Assembly (NCBI GenBank): GCA_002197995.1
Contig: NGZR01000007.1
Coordinates: forward strand, 454,399-518,398
DNA from: Gaeumannomyces sp. JS-464
Lineage: Eukaryota; Ascomycota; Sordariomycetes; Magnaporthales; Magnaporthaceae
Direction: 5' to 3'
Length of the DNA stretch: 64,000 nt
The translations under genes were made by a program, and so were the position numbers. Below the pieces are notes generated by a model, which ran no database searches, had not been told where the DNA came from, and saw only the letters and a list, made by a program, of their open reading frames with translations. Each line of letters opens with the position of its first letter. The first letter of the stretch is position 1. Positions 58,191 through 64,000 of this stretch are shown one piece after another.

Positions 58191-61100
58191 GTGAACAGGA
58201 TATTCAAGTAAGCCTCTACATTTTTTTTGATCCCATCCTTGAGCCCGCTAACCGGCCCCAAACATACAGCCCGAACAATTCGATCCCTGCTCCAGACGCC
58301 AGGATTACTGAGCTGGAGAACAAATGGATTAAGAATCCTACTCCTATCACCAGCGTCGAAGAACTCAGCGCCGGGCTCAGCAAGCTGGGCGTATCTGTAT
58401 CCACATCACAGAATGTGGTCCTGCCCCGTCGCCCGGCTTACGGCACAGCCGGAACTGCCGTCATCGTCTGGGCGAACTTTTTCAGTGTTAACATCAAGGC
58501 TCGGACATTGTACAAGTACGCGCTCGCAGTCACCCGGCCGGCCGACCTCAAGAAGCAACCTGCTGGGTCTAAGAAACCAGCTGATCAGGTGCTTGGCAAG
58601 GTTCGTCGCGAGGTCGTGCGGAAAGCTTTGGCAGAGGTCCAGAAGAGGAACGCCAAAGTCGTAATTGTCTCCGAGTTCAAAGGCCAAGTTGTTTCCTCGG
58701 CCGATCTCAGCCTGCCAAGCGATCGTGCGGTCAAGATCCAGCACATCGGCAGCGGCAGGAAAAAGGCCGAGGACTACGTGGTCCAATTTGGGGACACTGA
58801 AGTTATCGACATCGGCAATCTTCTTACCTGGCTTAACACGATGGACGACAAACTTGACCCGACGACCTTCCCCAAGTTCTCCTCTACCATCGACGCCATT
58901 GGTGTCATCATGGGTCACCAGGCAAGGGTCTCCGATGACGTCGTCTCTCTCGGAAGTGCTCGGTTCTACCCTTCGGAAACCCACCGGCTTGCTGAGTCCG
59001 ACAAGCTGTCTGCGCTGAGGCAGATTGTGCGTGGGTTTTTCCTCTCAACGCGACCGGCCACAGGGCGCCTTCTTGTCAATTTGAACGTCACTGCTGGAAT
59101 CTTTTGCCGGTCTGGGAACCTTGATGAACTCCTCTCCGAACTCTTCGCAGAGGTTAACCTTCGGCCGGGAGAGTACAATACCCCGAGGTGGTGGGGAGTC
59201 AACAAGAAGCTGAAGCGCGTGAAGATCGAGGTATGCATGTGGGACAAGGATGGGAAAGAAAGATGGGTGGACCGTTCGATCCTCGAGCTATCCAAAGGCT
59301 CCGCAAGCCTCATCAAGTTCAGACTGGACCCCCCGGCGGACCCGTCGTCCGACTTCTGGCTCGGAGGAAAGCCTCTCCGTTATGGAACGGATGTGTCTGT
59401 GGCAGATTACTACCAGAGGAGTATGTTATCAAGTGCTCCGCGATCGGTTCCTTGTAAAGGCTGTGTTTATGCTAACACCACCCCTACCATTCAGAGTACA
59501 GAAAGACGCCAAAGAACTTTCCTCTCATCGTCACCGGGACCCCGAAGAGGAAACTGTTCTTCCCTGCCGAGTTTTGCAGGGTCGCCAAGGACCAGAACTC
59601 CACAGGCAGACTCAACGCCCAAGAGTCATCCAACATGATCAACTTTGCTTGCCGGAGCCCTTTCAGCAATGCGGAGTCGATCACCAAGACGGGCCGGGAA
59701 CTGCTGTTGCTGACTGGGGCGAATCGGATTCTCAAAGAATTTGGCATCGAAATTGGCCAGAATCTGATCACGGTCAACGCTCGGGTCCTGCCGAGTCCTA
59801 AAATTGGCTACCTGGGGACGGCGAGCACGATGCCGGCGGACGGGTCGTGGAACATGCGCAACGTCAAGGTTGTACAGCCTGGTTCTGTCACCTCCTGGGG
59901 CTTTATCAATATCAACGGCCCCAACCCGCGCTTCCACACGTCGAGAGAGGATGTCACCAACGTCATGAAGGCCTTTTCAGAGTTCCAAAGCAAGAACATG
60001 GGGATTAAAATCGGGCCGTTGACTCAAAACACCAAACGCGCCGAGATGACCCATCGAGAGGGCTCCGAGATCGACGATTTCAGGAATGTTATCAAGTCGA
60101 TCTCGCCGGCCCCGATGATGCTATTCGTCGTGATCCCGGACGCCAAAGACGCGACGTTGTACAACGCCATCAAACGGGTCGGTGACGTCGAGTTTGGGGT
60201 CCACACCGTGTGCATGGTGCGCAAGAACCTGTTCAACGAGCGCGGCCAGCTGCAGTACTTTGCCAACGTTGGTCTCAAAGTCAACCTCAAAGCCGGAGGT
60301 GTCAATCACAAGCTCTCGACCGACATCCCTCTGCTTAAGGCTGGCAAAACCATGGTGGTGGGCTGGGATGTACTACATCCCACGAACCTTGGCGTCGAGA
60401 AGGAATCGGGCCTTCCGTCCGTGGCTGGGCTTGTCGCTACCGTCGACGGGCAGCTTGGACAGTGGCCGGCGGTTGGTTGGGCTCAGGCGGGCGGTCAGGA
60501 GATGGCTGACTCTAAACTCCAAGGCGCCTTTGAGAGTCGTCTGCGCCTTTGGATGAGGCACAACCAGAACCGGCTGCCCGAGAACATCCTCATCTTCCGC
60601 GACGGCGTTTCCGAGGGTCAGTTTGCCACGGTGATCAACCAGGAGCTGCCCATGGTCCGGAAGGCCTGCGCGGCTGTCTACTCGGCCAAGCAGCAGCCGA
60701 AAATCACCATCGTCACGGCTGTCAAGCGGCACCAGACTCGCTTCTTCCCGGCCAGCGAGAACTGCAAGACCAAGACCGGAAACGTGCTCCCAGGCACGGT
60801 GGTGGATCGCGACATCACGACGGCTCGTTACTGGTCCTATTTTATCGTCGCGCACAATGCGCTCAAGGGAACAGCCCGGCCAGCCTCGTACACTGTTCTA
60901 CACAACGAAATCTTTCCTTCGGTGAAGGGTCAGAACGCCGCGGCAGAGCTCGAAAAGCTGACACATGAGATGTGTTACCTTTTCGGCCGGGCTACCAAGG
61001 CAGTGTCCATCTGCCCGCCCGCCTACTATGCCGACATCGTTTGCACGCGCTATCGGGCGTACTTGTCCGAGATGTTCGACGGCGTCATCTCTGGTGGCAG

Positions 61101-61209
61101 TGTCACCAGCGGGACCAGCGGGTCGTCTGGAAACGCGCAGCGCATGTTGGAGGCCGCCGATAAGTTCCGCGTCCACCAAAAGATGGAAGACTCCATGTTT
61201 TACATCTAG
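57867..61209 (+). CDS. Argonaute protein, RGG-rich N-terminus
   Basis: This is the RNA-silencing effector that binds small RNA and targets complementary RNA (relatives in Neurospora are QDE-2 and SMS-2; I cannot say which is closer). Exons are 57867-58207, 58270-59420 and 59495-61209, with introns of 62 and 74 nt that have CTAAC branch sites. The total is 3207 nt, or 1068 residues, unbroken. Residues 1-108 are almost wholly RGG/RGGF repeats. The ArgoN, linker (PSETHRLAESDKLSALRQIV), PAZ (region of KYRKTPKNFPLI) and PIWI regions follow. In PIWI the first catalytic Asp (VGWDVLHP), the Glu finger (GGQEMADS) and the second Asp (FRDGVSEGQF) are present. The fourth position, normally His in GTxRPxHY, is Ser here (GTARPASYTVL). 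The C-terminus SMFYI fits the family. Confidence 0.96.
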
Positions 61210-61827
61210 AGTCCTGCGCAAGTGGATTCGCAGCCGCCCATCGTTTTCCGTCTTGTTTTCTTTTTTTACTTATGAGCGCTGGGTTCTAGGATTAACGATT
61301 ATCAATACTTTTCAGGGCTAGCTCGGCTTAGGCTACGAAGCGATGGTTTCATTTCCTGGAGATTATACATTCGAGGTATAGGTTTGGAAAGGTCCAGCAG
61401 AGGAATATTTCAGGACTCTGATTGTATACTTGGTGGCCTTAAAAAGCGATTTCAAGAGTGAGGTATCCGGGTTTTCAAGCGGGCCCATGCCCGACGGGAA
61501 TCACCGGCGGAAAAGTTTTGGAGCTTACAAATATCAATTCCGATCAAGCCCTCAAAGGCCTTGATACTGCGTGGTGCTGTGCAGAATGGTTTGTCAGGAG
61601 ACTGGTGCCCCAAGAACTCGACTCTGCTTTGCTTTTGTCATCGAGGCTAAACGGCGCAGAGCTCCGATGGATGGCAGTCTTGCAGGGGGCTTCCTGCAGG
61701 ATCGAGCCTAAGGCGGGAGCTTGCCGTGTGGCTGGTCTCTGGTACGGCGCCTAGTAAAAATCTGCAGTTCCAGCAACGCTCTGGTTAGAACCCCAGTGCC
61801 GTTATCTGAGCGTGTCCTGTAAGTCTC

Positions 61828-61920
61828 CTTTCCTATTTCCTGTATGCTTCCCTATTTCATGTATCATTTCCTATGTCTTGTATCATTTTATATTTCCTGC
61901 GCCTTTTCATATCGCCTGTG
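61828..61920 (+). repeat. Short degenerate tandem repeat (TTTCCTAT...TGTAT)
   Basis: Words such as TTTCCTATTTCCTGTATGCT, CCCTATTTCATGTATCATTT and CCTATGTCTTGTATCATTTT follow one another at about 20-nt spacing in non-coding DNA. Confidence 0.75.
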
Positions 61921-62307
61921 TTTTTGCTAGAGTTTTATTTTTTTCCCCCCTTGTTTCGCGTACCCCCGGAAAGCGTTGGGTGTCATAACCAACCCGGTTC
62001 TGCATGCTGACAAGCCTCCGTGGCTCCCGTCGCGTTAGTGGGATCCATCGGGGGTCGACTCCGACGAGGTGGGGGTGGGGCTCCACTCCCGATGTGGGGT
62101 TTGGTTGCCACCAAGGGGCAAAGCCACCGGCGATGCTCCAATGGCGTCTCCAATTCGCACAGCAGCACATCCCATCTCAATCGGTGGTGGGGTCCCGCGC
62201 AATGACGATACTGGCGGGCGCGGAGAGCCGATCCGGGGGCTTGCTGAAGGGGTCTTGAGTCTGTCCTTGCTTACAAGGCTTCGGTTGGTCGCATACTTGG
62301 CTGTTTA

Positions 62308-62346
62308 CTTTTTTTTTCTTTTTTTTTTTTTCTTTTTTTTTTTTTC
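62308..62346 (+). repeat. Interrupted poly-T tract
   Basis: T-runs separated by single C residues lie about 140 bp upstream of the oxoprolinase start, as in many fungal core promoters or leaders. Confidence 0.85.
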
Positions 62347-62486
62347 TTGCCATCGTCACTAAGAAACAGCATTCTAGACGGTGTCGCTCCCTGGATATTC
62401 GAGCGTCGAGTTGTGTCGACAGCTAGTTTCTAAGCAGGCACTTACACGCACAGCATAGACAGAAGCGCGCGCGACAGACGGCAAAG

Positions 62487-64000
62487 ATGGGGTCCGCCCA
62501 GCCACAGAAGAAGAGGGGCGTGAGGATCGCCATCGACAGAGGCGGTACCTTCACAGACTGCGTGGGCAACCTGGACGGCGAGGATGTTGTCATCAAGCTG
62601 CTGTCTGAGGACCCGGCCAACTACTCGGACGCGCCGCTCGAGGGCATCCGCCGCATCATGTCGCACTTCCTCAAGCGCGACATCCCTCGCGGCGAACAGC
62701 TCGACACCTCCGAGATCGAGTCCATTCGCATGGGCACCACCGTCGCAACCAATGCCTTGCTCGAGCGCAAGGGCGAGAAGATCGCCCTCGTTGTCACGCG
62801 CGGCTTCCGCGACTGCCTTGTCATCGGCAACCAGTCCCGCCCCAAGATCTTCGACCTCGCCATCCGCAAGCCCGACGTGCTGTATTCCACCGTCGTCGAG
62901 CTCGACGAGCGCGTCACCCTCGAGGACTACGCCGAGGACCCCTACCGCAACCTGACAAAGCCTGCTGTCAAGGCTGGCTCCCCCCAGGCTCTGACTGCCG
63001 ACTTGGTCATGGGTCTGTCGGGCGAGGCCGTCCGCATATTACAGAGGCCCGAGGATCAGGCCGTGCGCCGTCAACTGCAAGGGATTTACGACTCGGGGAT
63101 AAGAAGCATAGCAGTCTGCCTGATGCACGCCTACACCTTCCCAGATCACGAGGCTCTGGTTGGCAGGATTGCCCGCGAGATCGGCTTCCGCCACGTCTCG
63201 CTCAGCTCGGAGCTGATGCCCATGATCAAGCTCGTATCTCGCGCCACCTCGGTCTGCGCCGATGCCTACCTCACCCCTGCCATCAAGAAGTACATCGAAG
63301 GTTTCCAGAGTGGGTTCAAGGGGGGACTTGGCACACGCGGCGTCAGGGAAATGGAGGGCGAGCGAGGCGCCCGCTGCGAGTTCATGCAGAGCGATGGCGG
63401 CCTGGTCGACGTCGACAAGTTCACAGGCCTCAAGGCTATTCTATCAGGCCCCGCCGGTGGTGTGGTTGGCTACGCCATCACGTCGTATGACGAGAAGACG
63501 AAGATCCCCGTCATCGGCTTTGACATGGGTGGCACCAGCACCGACGTCTCGCGCTACGGCGAGGGTCGATTTGACCACACTTTCGAAACCACGACCGCTG
63601 GCGTGACTATCCAGTCACCGCAGCTCGACATAAACACGGTCGCCGCAGGCGGTGGCTCGCGTCTCTTTTTCAAAAACGGCCTTTTCGTCGTCGGTCCGGA
63701 GTCTGCTGGCGCCCACCCGGGTCCCGCGTGCTACCGCAAGGGCGGCCCTGCTACTGTTACAGACGCAAACCTCTTCTTGGGCCGGCTGCTGCCCGAGTTT
63801 TTCCCCAAGATATTTGGCAAGAACGAGGACGAGGGCCTGGACGTCGAGGCAAGCAGGAAGGTGCTACAGGAGCTGGCGGACGAGGTGAATCGGGACTCGG
63901 AGAAGCAGATGACGGTCGACGAGGTCGCCTTCGGCTTCCTGACAGTGGCCAACGAGAGCATGACGCGGCCTATTCGATCCATCACTGAGGCGAAAGGCCA
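62487..64000 (+). CDS. oxp1: 5-oxoprolinase (ATP-hydrolysing), N-terminal part, cut by window end
   Basis: This cytosolic enzyme opens 5-oxo-L-proline to L-glutamate using ATP, in glutathione turnover. The start at 62487 gives [20 protein letters not shown], followed at once by TFTDCVG, the hydantoinase A N-terminal nucleotide-binding signature. Further blocks are [109 protein letters not shown] and [14 protein letters not shown]. The frame is open for 504 codons to the window end. Fungal family members run to about 1300 residues, so roughly two fifths is present. No intron or frame break is visible here. Confidence 0.96.
   Translation, partial: MGSAQPQKKRGVRIAIDRGGTFTDCVGNLDGEDVVIKLLSEDPANYSDAPLEGIRRIMSHFLKRDIPRGEQLDTSEIESIRMGTTVATNALLERKGEKIALVVTRGFRDCLVIGNQSRPKIFDLAIRKPDVLYSTVVELDERVTLEDYAEDPYRNLTKPAVKAGSPQALTADLVMGLSGEAVRILQRPEDQAVRRQLQGIYDSGIRSIAVCLMHAYTFPDHEALVGRIAREIGFRHVSLSSELMPMIKLVSRATSVCADAYLTPAIKKYIEGFQSGFKGGLGTRGVREMEGERGARCEFMQSDGGLVDVDKFTGLKAILSGPAGGVVGYAITSYDEKTKIPVIGFDMGGTSTDVSRYGEGRFDHTFETTTAGVTIQSPQLDINTVAAGGGSRLFFKNGLFVVGPESAGAHPGPACYRKGGPATVTDANLFLGRLLPEFFPKIFGKNEDEGLDVEASRKVLQELADEVNRDSEKQMTVDEVAFGFLTVANESMTRPIRSITEAKG

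Larger units (their letters stand above)
61210..62486. other. Intergenic region between Argonaute and 5-oxoprolinase
   Basis: It holds the Argonaute 3' flank, four closely spaced degenerate copies of a CCTATTTC-TGTAT-type word at 61830-61920, and a long interrupted T-tract at 62308-62346 upstream of the oxoprolinase start. No gene is recognised. Confidence 0.5.

Overview
The window looks like a chromosome segment of a filamentous ascomycete (Pezizomycotina, most likely a Sordariomycete). Genes carry short spliceosomal introns of about 58-215 nt with GTRNGT donors and CTAAC-type branch sites. Coding DNA is GC-rich, intergenic DNA is long and rich in pyrimidine, poly-T and TAGG tracts, and the gene families are typical of such fungi: a four-unit polyubiquitin, a Zn2Cys6-type regulator, an RGG-rich Argonaute and the D-galacturonate pathway L-galactonate dehydratase.

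Layout. 1.4-3.4 kb (-): BRAP2/ETP1-like RING and UBP-zinc-finger protein. 4.0-5.05 kb (-): polyubiquitin. 8.36-11.03 kb (-): C6 zinc-cluster regulator with a polyQ tract. 11.0-16.0 kb: non-coding, with a 280-bp inverted-repeat island. 15.98-18.07 kb (+): protein farnesyltransferase beta subunit. 18.1-27.2 kb: gene desert. 27.2-27.8 kb (+): possible small Ser/Gly-rich protein. 31.0-32.5 kb (+): mannose-1-phosphate guanylyltransferase. 33.7-35.1 kb (+): Apd1/Aim32-type protein. 35.6-37.1 kb (-): L-galactonate dehydratase. 37.5-38.2 kb (-): broken small membrane protein gene. 38.85-47.0 kb (-): an 8-kb gene for a giant membrane-anchored protein with two families of Trp-rich tandem repeats, the most novel object here. 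50.1-51.3 kb (+): FMN split-barrel protein. 51.5-53.5 kb (-) and 54.3-55.1 kb (+): a membrane-fused spermidine-synthase-like protein head-to-head with the Opi3-type phospholipid methyltransferase. 57.9-61.2 kb (+): Argonaute. 62.5 kb to the end (+): 5-oxoprolinase, cut by the window edge.

The genes are mostly unrelated housekeeping or signalling functions and do not form a cluster. One possible link is the divergent pair of AdoMet-fold/AdoMet-using genes at 51.5-55.1 kb.

One property affects the whole annotation. Many clearly conserved genes change reading frame by one base, usually beside a short run of G or C. Adding one base restores both the conserved sequence and the expected total length in the regulator, L-galactonate dehydratase and spermidine-synthase-like genes. 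The farnesyltransferase gene needs one base fewer. Polyubiquitin, the guanylyltransferase, the FMN protein, Opi3, Argonaute and 5-oxoprolinase are unbroken. I read most breaks as sequencing or assembly errors, but they should be tested.
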